64,000 nt of DNA, from assembly GCF_028745735.1 (NCBI RefSeq), contig NZ_JAQZSM010000011.1, positions 62,001-126,000 on the forward strand, given 5' to 3'. Both the position numbers and the translations under genes were made by a program. The notes below the pieces were generated by a model. It was not told the origin of the DNA, ran no database searches, and saw nothing but the letters and a program-made list of their open reading frames with translations. Numbering within the stretch: position 1 is the first letter of the stretch; every line of letters starts with the position of its first letter. Origin of the DNA: Roseinatronobacter alkalisoli (GTDB taxonomy: Bacteria > Pseudomonadota > Alphaproteobacteria > Rhodobacterales > Rhodobacteraceae). Shown one piece after another: positions 35,416 to 43,565 of the stretch.

Positions 35416-36574
35416 GAAGTTGCGTGCGAGCGTTCGCGGGCTGGCGGCGATGGGGGCTGCAGTTACAGCCCTGAGCAATGGCACTGCCAGCGCGCAAGGC
35501 GTGCCGATCTTTGATGCCGCGCAAGCCATTGAGCAGGCGCGCCAGATGGCTGAGCAGACGCAAGACCGGGTACTGCAGATCGGCAAGGGTGATCAGCGCG
35601 CCCGCCTGGACGAAATCAAGCGTGCGCAGCTTGAGGTGCTGGATTCTATCATTGAAAGCAGCACGATCAACCCAGCAGATGTGACTGCGACCATTCAGTC
35701 ACTGGAAGCAGGGCAGGGAGCGGAGACCGCCGCCACGACAGTCTATCCAGCCCAGGAGACCAACCTGCCTGCCACCCAACTTTTTGGCGATGCGCGCCAG
35801 AATATCGAGGAGATGATCATCGAAGGTGCGCGCGAGACACACAATCATCCTGGAGTGGCCAAGGCGGGTCTCTCACTCGTGCAGTGGCGCGCACTATTGC
35901 AGGCGCTGATCTGGCAGGAAAGCCGCTTCAACCCGGCCGCCGAATCCCATGTCGGAGCCTATGGGCTTACGCAAATCATGCCCGACACGGCCCGAGACCT
36001 CGGTATCTATCCCGCCTATCGCACCGATCCCTTGATGCAGGTACGCGGCGGTGCGCACTATCTTGCCTCGCGGCTCGATCACTTGGGCGGCAATATCACC
36101 CATGCGCTAGCTGCCTATAACGCTGGACTTGGCCGCGTTCAGCAATATGGCGGGGTACCCCCCTTTGCCGAGACACAGAACTATGTCGTCGTCATCCCGC
36201 GCAAGTACAACGAATATTTAGCCCGCTTGGGCGGTATCGACGCGCTTGGTACAATCGAGCCCACATATCTCGCCAACGGCGAATTGGCACTGCAGGGCTT
36301 AGCCGCGATCGGCTATGCGGAACTGGCCTATTCCACGATTCAGGCCGCCGCCCAAAGGCTCGCGCACCTCGTCGAACAGGTTGGCCAATCCAGGGACTGG
36401 GCGGCGGCCCAAGCACTCAACACCTATGCTCGCACGGAAATCGCGCGCCTGCTGGTCCTGAGCATGCGCCTGCAGGCAGTGCGCGCAAAACCACTAAGCG
36501 CTGCACAGCTCGCAGTCATGGCCCAGATGGCCGACGAGAAGGGGTTTTCTGACATGACATTGCAGGAGTTTTGA
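35408..36574 (+). CDS. VirB5-like protein with embedded lytic transglycosylase domain
   Basis: 388 aa from ATG 35408 (G-rich ribosome binding site upstream). Signal peptide ends near ASAQ. The N-terminus AQGVPIFDAAQ and the C-terminus (NTYARTEIARLL..., EKGFSDMTLQEF) parallel those of the next gene, VirB5 (AQGVPTFDAQN; NTLVTAEIGIILL, EKAFSDLT). Between them, residues ~160-260, lies an SLT domain with catalytic Glu in IWQESRFNPAAESH, GAYGLTQIMPDTARDLG and ALAAYNAGLGRVQQYGG. It looks like a VirB5 paralogue into which a muramidase domain was inserted. Probably periplasmic, cutting peptidoglycan at the channel. Confidence 0.8.
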   Translation: MREKLRASVRGLAAMGAAVTALSNGTASAQGVPIFDAAQAIEQARQMAEQTQDRVLQIGKGDQRARLDEIKRAQLEVLDSIIESSTINPADVTATIQSLEAGQGAETAATTVYPAQETNLPATQLFGDARQNIEEMIIEGARETHNHPGVAKAGLSLVQWRALLQALIWQESRFNPAAESHVGAYGLTQIMPDTARDLGIYPAYRTDPLMQVRGGAHYLASRLDHLGGNITHALAAYNAGLGRVQQYGGVPPFAETQNYVVVIPRKYNEYLARLGGIDALGTIEPTYLANGELALQGLAAIGYAELAYSTIQAAAQRLAHLVEQVGQSRDWAAAQALNTYARTEIARLLVLSMRLQAVRAKPLSAAQLAVMAQMADEKGFSDMTLQEF

Positions 36575-36575
36575 T

Positions 36576-37373
36576 ATGTGGAGCAAGTTCAGGATATCAG
36601 TTTGCGCACTCAGCCTGGCCGCCATGCCGCTCGTCGCACCAAATCCGGCGCTGGCACAAGGTGTCCCCACCTTTGACGCTCAAAACCTTACCAACCAGAT
36701 CCGGCAGCTCCAGCATATGCTTGATGACATGGGCATTCAGACCGATCAGCTTGATACGCTGATCGAGCAGGTCACGTTGCTCGATGATCAGCTCTCCCAG
36801 CTGCAGGATATCCACGGTATCCTGACCAGCAGCAATCCGATGTCACAGCTTCTCGGTGGCGATCTTGACTGCGTGCTCGGGCAGGATTTCTCTGGGTTGA
36901 TGAATGTCGTCCACGGCATTTCTTCGGGCAGTATCGTCTCAACGCTCACGGGCGGCTGCGGGGACATCGGCGCCTCGGTCGAGCGGGTGCTGACCAGCGC
37001 TGGTCTGGGCCCGCAAATTGTCCAGCAGCTCTCCGGGTCCATCAATGCAGGCGACCGGCGGCTCGGACAGCAAGCCTCTGCTGCGGCGATGACCAGTGCG
37101 GCGGCCGAGAGCAGCTATGAGCGTTCGAATACCAGCGTGCGGCGCATCGAGATCATGGTGGGTGAGATTGGCAATCTTGCGGACGTCAAAGCCTCGGTTG
37201 ATCACAACACATTGGTGACTGCGGAGATCGGGATCATCCTGTTACAGATGCTGGAGCTGCAGGCCGCGCAAACCATGGCCGATGGGGTTGCAGGTGTCAG
37301 CACGGCCTCGCAACAGGCCGAAGAGAAGGCGTTTTCTGATCTGACCATGCCGCCCCTGAGGGTGCAACCATGA
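36576..37373 (+). CDS. virB5: VirB5-type minor pilus protein
   Basis: 265 aa. Signal peptide ends at NPALA before QGVPTFDAQN; the mature protein is mainly helical with a predicted coiled coil (IRQLQHMLDDMGIQTDQLD onward) and a C-terminal helix ending SQQAEEKAFSDLTMPP, as in VirB5/TrbJ proteins. AGGAG 9 nt upstream. Starts one base after the SLT-containing gene and overlaps virB8 by 4 nt. Confidence 0.85.
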   Translation: MWSKFRISVCALSLAAMPLVAPNPALAQGVPTFDAQNLTNQIRQLQHMLDDMGIQTDQLDTLIEQVTLLDDQLSQLQDIHGILTSSNPMSQLLGGDLDCVLGQDFSGLMNVVHGISSGSIVSTLTGGCGDIGASVERVLTSAGLGPQIVQQLSGSINAGDRRLGQQASAAAMTSAAAESSYERSNTSVRRIEIMVGEIGNLADVKASVDHNTLVTAEIGIILLQMLELQAAQTMADGVAGVSTASQQAEEKAFSDLTMPPLRVQP

Positions 37374-38053
37374 TGGGCTTTGGCAGGATGCGCGCGCCTG
37401 TGCAAGCTGACATCGCCGAGACTGTCACCGAAGAGTTGATCTATGGTGCGCTGAGGCGCGAGCGCCAATGGCAGATGATCGCACTTGGTAGCGCCGCTTT
37501 TGCGGCCCTGATGGGCTGTGGGATGATGGTCGTGGCGATGAAGCATAAAATGCCCACGCCGGAACTTGTGCCCTTTGACACATCGACGGGCACAGCCGTC
37601 CCTTGGGCGCAGGTCCGCGCGATCTCTGTTCATGAGGAACGCGCGGTGGCAGATTCGCTGATCTACGCCTATATCCGCGACCGCGAGACCTATAACCAGC
37701 TCGACAATGATCTGCGCGTGCGCGCGGTCATGCAGCGAAGCGACGGCGAGGCAGGCGCCAGCATGCGCCGGCTCTGGAGCAGCGCCAACCCGAATTACCC
37801 GCCCGCGCGCTATGGTGACACCGCACGAATGGATGTCGAGGTCATCTCGATTGCGTCGCTTTCGGGTAATCGCGCGCAGGCACGTATCCGCAAACGCCTG
37901 CGCGGTATAGAAGGCGAACAGATCGGCAATTTCACAGTGACACTGGCCTATGATTTCCAGCCCACGGAAGTGCGCGAAATCGCCGATGTCTGGGCCAACC
38001 CGTTCGGCTTCACAGTCACGGACTACGCCATCACCTCTGACCGGTTCGAATGA
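37370..38053 (+). CDS. virB8: VirB8 inner-membrane scaffold
   Basis: 227 aa. Short cytoplasmic N-terminus, one membrane helix (MIALGSAAFAALMGCGMMVVA, residues ~32-52), then the periplasmic NTF2-like domain, with VPFDTSTGTAVPW and the C-terminal VREIADVWANPFGFTV typical of the VirB8 family. Links inner-membrane ATPases to the core channel. ATGA overlaps on both sides. Confidence 0.94.
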   Translation: MMGFGRMRAPVQADIAETVTEELIYGALRRERQWQMIALGSAAFAALMGCGMMVVAMKHKMPTPELVPFDTSTGTAVPWAQVRAISVHEERAVADSLIYAYIRDRETYNQLDNDLRVRAVMQRSDGEAGASMRRLWSSANPNYPPARYGDTARMDVEVISIASLSGNRAQARIRKRLRGIEGEQIGNFTVTLAYDFQPTEVREIADVWANPFGFTVTDYAITSDRFE

Positions 38054-38751
38054 GGCCCCTTATGCACAATGCGCTCCTTCTATCCACCTGCCTCTGCCTT
38101 GTCGCCAGCGCAGCATTTGCGGAAGTAACACCGCGCCGCGGTGCACATGATGCCCGCGTGCGCGAGGCCCTCTTTGTTGATGGGCAAGTCTATACCCTGA
38201 TGCTGATGCTCGAGCGCGTCACCACGGTCGAGTTTCCCCGCAATGAGGAGATTGTCTCCGTGGTTGCAGGTGACACAGAAAGCTTTGATTTCGACGCAGT
38301 ACCCGGTGGTCGGGCTTTTGTGATCAAGCCCAAGCGCTCTGGCGCACGCACCAATATCACTGTCTTCACCAATCGGCGCAGCTACTACTTCACGGTGCAG
38401 GAATCCCGCGACACGGCCTTCTATGCCGTGCGATTCACGGTACCCTCGGAGCGTGACCAAGGTACTCGCACCCAGGTAGCTGCGTGGCCACCCAATCTGC
38501 ACTACGGCGCCAATGCAATGAACGCAATCACACCGCGCGAAGTCTGGGATGATGGTAGCTTCACCTATTTCCGATTTCACGAGACAGGCGAGATGCCCGC
38601 AATCTTCGCAGTCTCGGACGGCATGGAGCGGGTGGTAAACGCCCAGATCCAGCGAGATGGATCCGTGCGCGTCAGCGGTACCAGCCCCTATTGGGTGCTG
38701 CGGCTTGGCAAGACCGAGACTACCATCGCCGACCTAAAGGTGCCGCAATGA
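38050..38751 (+). CDS. virB9: VirB9 outer-membrane core protein
   Basis: 233 aa. Signal peptide ends LVASAAFA; N-terminal VirB9/TrbG domain begins EVTPRRGAHDARVRE, with GDTESFDFDAVPGGRAFVIKP and TNITVFTNRRSYYFTV as conserved beta-strands, and a C-terminal ITPREVWDDGSFTYFRF segment that contacts VirB10 and VirB7. ATG overlaps the virB8 stop. Confidence 0.95.
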   Translation: MRPLMHNALLLSTCLCLVASAAFAEVTPRRGAHDARVREALFVDGQVYTLMLMLERVTTVEFPRNEEIVSVVAGDTESFDFDAVPGGRAFVIKPKRSGARTNITVFTNRRSYYFTVQESRDTAFYAVRFTVPSERDQGTRTQVAAWPPNLHYGANAMNAITPREVWDDGSFTYFRFHETGEMPAIFAVSDGMERVVNAQIQRDGSVRVSGTSPYWVLRLGKTETTIADLKVPQ

Positions 38752-40085
38752 GCACAGACAGCGATCTCCCGACCCGTCTCAAGGAGCTTGAAGGTGAGTT
38801 TGAAGGCCCGCGTCGTGCCCGGTATTCACCTTCCCTGATCCTTGGCATTTTTGCTGCTGCCGCCGCGATGTCAGTGACGGTCTTTTTCTTGTTGCGCGAG
38901 AGTGACACAGCCCCGCGCCTTGCCACGCAATCGAGCCGGGAGTTTCAGACCGGTGGTTCAGCCTTCGGGGATATGGAGATCGCGCGCCGTGATCCACCGT
39001 CGCCCACAACGCGGCCTGAACCTGAAGCCCCCAGCGAAATGGCTCAGCTGCTCGAGCAACTGGCCGCGATGCAGGCAGAGCTGGCTGCCCTGCGCGCGGC
39101 CCCGGTAACTGCGAATAACGATGAGGACCCGGCGGCGGAACTCAGCGCCCTGCAGGCGAAGGTAACGCAGATGCAGGCGGCGGCCGATCAGGCACAACGC
39201 GAGGCACAAGAGGTTGCGAGGCGTCTCGACCGCGATCTCGCCGAGCGCAATCGCGAAATCACGCGGCTGGAAAGCGAGTTACAGATGGCGCGGATGGCAC
39301 AGCCCCCGGAGGCGTTTGAGGCCCGCGACCATGAACGCGAAGAGTTACAGAGACGGCGCGCGCAAGCCGAGGCCGAGCAGCAGGCGCGGCTGAACTCTTC
39401 CATGTTGGCCATTGGCGGGCGCAGTTCTTCCGCGGCGGGTGCCTCGGATCAGGATGCGCGGCGCCTTGATGACAATGAAGCCTTTGTACGCAGTGCAGGC
39501 AAGCCCGCGCCCGTTGAGCGCGCTGGCATCATCGTCAACCCGTCAAATACAATCACGCAAGGGACCGTGCTGCAGGCGTCGCTAGAGACCGCAATAAACT
39601 CCTCGCTGCCGGGCCCCATCCGCGCACTGGTCACGCAAGATGTGCATTCCTATGACGGCACGCGCATACTCATACCGCGCGGCAGTCGGCTCATCGGGCG
39701 CTATTCGGCCAATGTCAATATCGGGCAATACCGCGCCATGGTGGCTTGGGAACGTATCATCCTGCCCGACAACCAGACCGTCACGATTTCAGCCTTTGGT
39801 GGCGATCAGATCGGGCGCTCGGGCGTCTCGGGCCGGGTGAACACGCGCTTCGGCGAGCGCTTCGGCTCGGCCGCGCTGATCTCGCTGCTGGCCTCTTCAC
39901 CTGCGGCTGCGAGCCGGAACATGACAGATGAAACTGTCCGCGAGGCAACCGCGCGCGTCACGGGCGATCTACGCGATGCCACAGGCGATGCAGTCAGCGA
40001 GTTTCTTAACCTGCCTCCAATCATTACCATCGACCAAGGCGCACGCGTCACGGTTATGGTTGATCGTGATCTGGAAATCTTCTGA
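38748..40085 (+). CDS. virB10: VirB10 core-complex protein
   Basis: 445 aa from ATG 38748 (overlapping the virB9 stop). Cytoplasmic N-terminus, one membrane helix (SLILGIFAAAAAMSVTVFFL), a long charged coiled-coil stretch (residues ~100-220) and the TrbI/VirB10 C-terminal domain: VNPSNTITQGTVLQASLET, IPRGSRLIGRY, GLY-like linking strands and the antenna region. Senses energy from VirB4/VirB11 and spans both membranes. Confidence 0.95.
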   Translation: MSTDSDLPTRLKELEGEFEGPRRARYSPSLILGIFAAAAAMSVTVFFLLRESDTAPRLATQSSREFQTGGSAFGDMEIARRDPPSPTTRPEPEAPSEMAQLLEQLAAMQAELAALRAAPVTANNDEDPAAELSALQAKVTQMQAAADQAQREAQEVARRLDRDLAERNREITRLESELQMARMAQPPEAFEARDHEREELQRRRAQAEAEQQARLNSSMLAIGGRSSSAAGASDQDARRLDDNEAFVRSAGKPAPVERAGIIVNPSNTITQGTVLQASLETAINSSLPGPIRALVTQDVHSYDGTRILIPRGSRLIGRYSANVNIGQYRAMVAWERIILPDNQTVTISAFGGDQIGRSGVSGRVNTRFGERFGSAALISLLASSPAAASRNMTDETVREATARVTGDLRDATGDAVSEFLNLPPIITIDQGARVTVMVDRDLEIF

Positions 40086-41080
40086 TGGATGGGGCGAGTT
40101 ACTTTGCGCAGGAGATGAACCGGCTCGGCCCCATCGTGCGCGATCCAAACCTTGTGGAGCTCTGCATCAACCCTGATGGCCGGGTCTGGGTCGAGATGCA
40201 GGGAGATTCTGCCATGCGCAATACGGGCCAAAGCTTGTCGGCCACCGAAATGCTCGATCTGGCCAGCAACATCGCCTCGACGGGCAACAGCAGCCTCGGA
40301 CGCAGCCGACCCATCATCTCCGGCTCTGTACTCTATCAGGGCCGCGCGGTGCGCTATCAGGTCGTGGCCCCGCCCGTTGTCGCCCAAGGCCATTCCATCT
40401 CAATGCGGTTTTTTGCAACCCTCGCGCTGGACAGCATCGCGCTGCAATTCCTGCATGGCGGCCAAGTCTCACTGGAAGCGCGGCGCGCGGGATTGGGGCG
40501 CGCGCTGCAAGGCCTCGTCGCAAAGGGCGATATTGATGCAGCGTGTCGTTTCTGCATCGACTATAAGCTGAACCTGATCATCTCAGGAGGCACCTCGACT
40601 GGAAAGACCGTGCTGGCGCGCAAGCTTCTGTCTTTCATCGCGCCTGACGAGCGCATAATCACCATTGAAGAGGCGTCAGAGCTGTTGCCCACGCAGCCGA
40701 ATGTGGTGACCTTGCTATCGGATCGGGACAACCCGCTGCGCTCGACCGATGCGCTGCTGACCTCGTCGCTCAGGATGCGGCCCGACCGTCTGGTTCTGGG
40801 TGAGGTGCGCGGGGCGGAGGCCATGACATTTCTCGAGGCGATCAACACAGGTCATGGTGGCTCGATCACGACGCTGCATGCGGAAACCCCGCAGCTCGCC
40901 ATCTCGCGCCTTGCCATCGCCGCCCTGAAATCCAACCTCCCCCTGACCTATGACAATATGCGCGCCTATATCGAAAACTCGATCGATGTGATCATTCAGG
41001 CCGGGCGCTATAAGGGCCAGCGCGGGATCACCGAATTTCATCTCCCCTCCCATGCAACAGACCAGGAACCGATCCCATGA
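40085..41080 (+). CDS. virB11: VirB11 hexameric ATPase
   Basis: 331 aa. N-terminal domain, then Walker A GGTSTGKTVLARKLL (near residue 165), Asp box IITIEEASEL, Walker B RPDRLVLGEVRGAEAM and His box NTGHGGSITTLHAETP of the VirB11/PulE secretion NTPase family. Powers pilus and substrate transfer. TGATG overlap with virB10 and 4-nt overlap with the following gene. Confidence 0.97.
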   Translation: MDGASYFAQEMNRLGPIVRDPNLVELCINPDGRVWVEMQGDSAMRNTGQSLSATEMLDLASNIASTGNSSLGRSRPIISGSVLYQGRAVRYQVVAPPVVAQGHSISMRFFATLALDSIALQFLHGGQVSLEARRAGLGRALQGLVAKGDIDAACRFCIDYKLNLIISGGTSTGKTVLARKLLSFIAPDERIITIEEASELLPTQPNVVTLLSDRDNPLRSTDALLTSSLRMRPDRLVLGEVRGAEAMTFLEAINTGHGGSITTLHAETPQLAISRLAIAALKSNLPLTYDNMRAYIENSIDVIIQAGRYKGQRGITEFHLPSHATDQEPIP

Positions 41081-41547
41081 TCCACATCACGCTTGCCACA
41101 GCGCTTATCCTCGCCACGCCTTTGAGCGCCGGGAGCGAAGGGACGCCGCTCAATCCCAGCGGCCCGCCCGCCGCCATGAGAGGCACGCTCGATCTCGACC
41201 TGAGCCTGCCCGATCTCTTTGGCTCCAGCGAGCCGGATCGCGAGATCAATGGCTGCATCGTGCCCGGTCGCCCCGACTGGGTCTGGCAGATGGATCCAAC
41301 GACGACCAATGAACGCGCGCTGGCTAACGCTATGTATCAGCACCGCTGGTCCGCCGCCGTGGTAGAAAATCAAGATTGTGGCTGCGCGCTACGCTATCCC
41401 GATTGGCATGAAGTGATAGAGGAATTCCAGTCGAATTATGACGGAATGGACCCGCAGGAAATGTTTAAGATAATCATGGCATATCGATCAAAGTTCCACC
41501 AAGTAGTCTCTCGCGCCGACAGTATCTGCAGCGAGAAAACCCAGTAA
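41077..41547 (+). CDS. Hypothetical exported protein of the virB operon
   Basis: 156 aa with a signal peptide (ITLATALILATPLSAG). The mature protein is polar, with cysteines in EINGCIV, QDCGCALRY and DSICSEK, and a C-terminal helical segment DPQEMFKIIMAYRSKFHQVV. No family recognised; TrbM-like cysteine spacing is vague. It lies between virB11 and virB6 with a 4-nt overlap, so a periplasmic T4SS accessory role is the best inference. Confidence 0.6.
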   Translation: MIHITLATALILATPLSAGSEGTPLNPSGPPAAMRGTLDLDLSLPDLFGSSEPDREINGCIVPGRPDWVWQMDPTTTNERALANAMYQHRWSAAVVENQDCGCALRYPDWHEVIEEFQSNYDGMDPQEMFKIIMAYRSKFHQVVSRADSICSEKTQ

Positions 41548-41549
41548 AC

Positions 41550-42566
41550 ATGGGAATCGTCTCCTGGATCGTCGGCTCGGTTGATAGCTATCTCGCATCC
41601 GCAGGCCAAACGGCCTTCGGGGCGTTACTAGGCGCAGTCGGGATGATCGGCATGACGATGGCCACACTCGCCGTGATCTTAGTTGCGCTCAATGCCATGC
41701 TGCAGGTCCGATCGATCGATCTGCGCACCGCCGTTCTGCTGGGCGTCAAACTCGCGTTAGTTGGCATCTTCGCTCGGAACTGGGCGGAGTTCAATTCCGT
41801 GACCAATGCCATCGTCGGCGGGTCGGAATACCTCGCCGGGGTGATTGTTGGAGCCGCCGGTGGTCTAGGAGATGGCTCGGCCAGCAATTTTGCGCAGCAA
41901 TTCGATTCGATCATTGCCGACCTAGTTCGTACGGCAAACAATATCGGCAGCGCGATGAACTGGGTCGGCGGGGCCTTCTTCACAACTATTGCTTTCATCA
42001 TTCTCGCTGCCATGGGGGCATCTGCGGGCTTGATGATCGTCTTCGCCAAGCTGATGATCACTTTCTATGTCAGCATTGCGCCCATCATGATCACCATGTC
42101 CCTCTTGAACGCTACCAAGGACTACTTCCAGAACTGGCTGACCGGGATCATCAGCTATGCCTTCTATCCGATCGTGATTGCCGCAGTCTTCTCAGTCATC
42201 ATCTCGATGAGTGATCAGATGGCCACCAATGTGAATTCCGGCGATCTGGCCACCCTCGGTCAGGCAATCCCCTTCTTCGCCATGATCATCATGGCCTTCT
42301 TCGCAATCTTCCTGATCCCCGTGATCATGCGCCAGATCACGGGCAATATCCAAATGACCTCGGTGATGAGTGGCCCCATGGCGGCGCTGAGCACCTTGTC
42401 AGCCGCGCGCATGGCCGGTCTGACCGGACGGCCAGCACCCTTGCAGCCTCTCCCGCCAGGGGCGGGAGGCGCGACGCGTGGGCCAACACCACCAGCAAGC
42501 GGGGCCGCCTCTGGTGCCAGAGCTCGATTGGCGCGCTCAGCAAGATTGGCAGGAAGTAATGGATAG
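41550..42566 (+). CDS. virB6: VirB6 polytopic inner-membrane protein
   Basis: 338 aa with about 6-8 membrane segments (AFGALLGAVGMIGMTMATLA, AAMGASAGLMIVFAKLMITF and others) and the YVSIAPIMITMSLLNATKDYFQNWL region typical of TrbL/VirB6, with the conserved Trp. The last 50 residues are Gly/Pro/Ala-rich and cytoplasmic. Last gene of the operon; in the Agrobacterium order VirB6 precedes VirB7, so this placement is different. Confidence 0.93.
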   Translation: MGIVSWIVGSVDSYLASAGQTAFGALLGAVGMIGMTMATLAVILVALNAMLQVRSIDLRTAVLLGVKLALVGIFARNWAEFNSVTNAIVGGSEYLAGVIVGAAGGLGDGSASNFAQQFDSIIADLVRTANNIGSAMNWVGGAFFTTIAFIILAAMGASAGLMIVFAKLMITFYVSIAPIMITMSLLNATKDYFQNWLTGIISYAFYPIVIAAVFSVIISMSDQMATNVNSGDLATLGQAIPFFAMIIMAFFAIFLIPVIMRQITGNIQMTSVMSGPMAALSTLSAARMAGLTGRPAPLQPLPPGAGGATRGPTPPASGAASGARARLARSARLAGSNG

Positions 42567-42865
42567 TCTCTTTCAAGCGACGCAGTTAAACACACTCGCA
42601 AATGACCTGCCCCCGGTCATCCCTCAATCTGATGAAGAGCTTTGTTGCCTGTGATCCGACCCCCAACGTTGGACCGCCGGAAGCTGGATTTTTCTGGCTT
42701 CCGGTCCCTACTGGATGAAGGTTCAGTGGCAGGTCAGACAGGGCACCGGCGCAGGGAAATTCACAGTGATGGCGCAAGTGAACATACCCGATCAAAGGTC
42801 AAAAACTGCCGTTTGTTGGTGAGCTAAGAAATCACACCTTACCGACCAACTGAGGTTTGCTAGCG
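42567..42865. other. Region between virB6 and the response-regulator gene
   Basis: About 300 bases, convergent. Contains a perfect 8-bp inverted repeat CCGGAAGC/GCTTCCGG (42677-42684, 42697-42704) with a 12-base loop, possibly a terminator of the virB operon although no T-run follows. A 36-codon frame from 42715 is not convincing. No virD4 or relaxase gene is found here or elsewhere in the window. Confidence 0.45.
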
Positions 42866-43501
42866 TCAAAGTAAACGCCGTCGTGACGCTTCCAGCAGGG
42901 CCGCTCCGCGGCTGTTCACGTCGAGCTTGGAATAAATGCGCTTCACATGCGTCCGCACTGTCGACTCTGCAATTCCCAGAGACCGCGCAGCCTGCTTCAG
43001 CGTATGACCGGTGGAAATGCTATTCAGCACATCCTCCTCGCGCTGCGTCAATTCGACAGGTGCCATTTGTTCATCGGAAGGGGCGGCGAGGGAGTTCAGG
43101 ATATAACGCGCAACCTTCGGGCTGATGGGCGCACCGCCGGCCATCATCTGCGACAGCATTTCAATCAGACTGCTCCCGGCATTCTCTTTGAGGATATAGC
43201 CCGACGCTCCTTGGCGAATAGCCTCCAACACGGTTTTCTCATCTTCGAAAATCGTGCAGATGGCGCCCTCGACAGCCGGTTGCAACTTAGACAATTGCGA
43301 CAACACCTCAAGGCCGGAACCATCAGGCAGGCCCACATCTATCAGCGCAGCGTCGAAACGATATCGTCGCAGGGCAGACTCGGCGTCGCGGACGCTTGCA
43401 ACAAGGGCTGTTGCCTCAAAATTCGGCGCTAAGGCAAGGATATCTTGGAAATATGTCTGCCAATCCAGATCATCCTCTACCACCAGAACCCTATAGATCA
43501 T
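42866..43501 (-). CDS. NarL/FixJ-type response regulator
   Basis: 211 aa from ATG 43501, which has GGAGGAA 5 nt upstream. Receiver domain IYRVLVVEDDLDW with phospho-acceptor Asp in AALIDVGLPDGSG (about residue 53), then a LuxR-type helix-turn-helix: LTQREEDVLNSISTGHTLKQ, AARSLGIAESTVRTHVKRIY. Transcribed after the histidine kinase gene 64 bases upstream, forming a two-component system. Targets unknown; neighbouring virB genes are candidates by position only. Confidence 0.93.
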   Translation of the reverse strand: MIYRVLVVEDDLDWQTYFQDILALAPNFEATALVASVRDAESALRRYRFDAALIDVGLPDGSGLEVLSQLSKLQPAVEGAICTIFEDEKTVLEAIRQGASGYILKENAGSSLIEMLSQMMAGGAPISPKVARYILNSLAAPSDEQMAPVELTQREEDVLNSISTGHTLKQAARSLGIAESTVRTHVKRIYSKLDVNSRGAALLEASRRRLL

Positions 43502-43565
43502 TGCGTTCCTCCGCGAGTGCGCGCTCGCATGAAGGGCGTGCATTCGTCATGCTCTCCGTTGTATC

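Noticed and set aside
42677-42704. Inverted repeat as a strong terminator of the virB operon
   Set aside because: Stem is good but no T-run follows, so it is only mentioned within the intergenic entry.
42715-42825. 36-codon frame after virB6
   Set aside because: Too short, no family likeness, weak start context.
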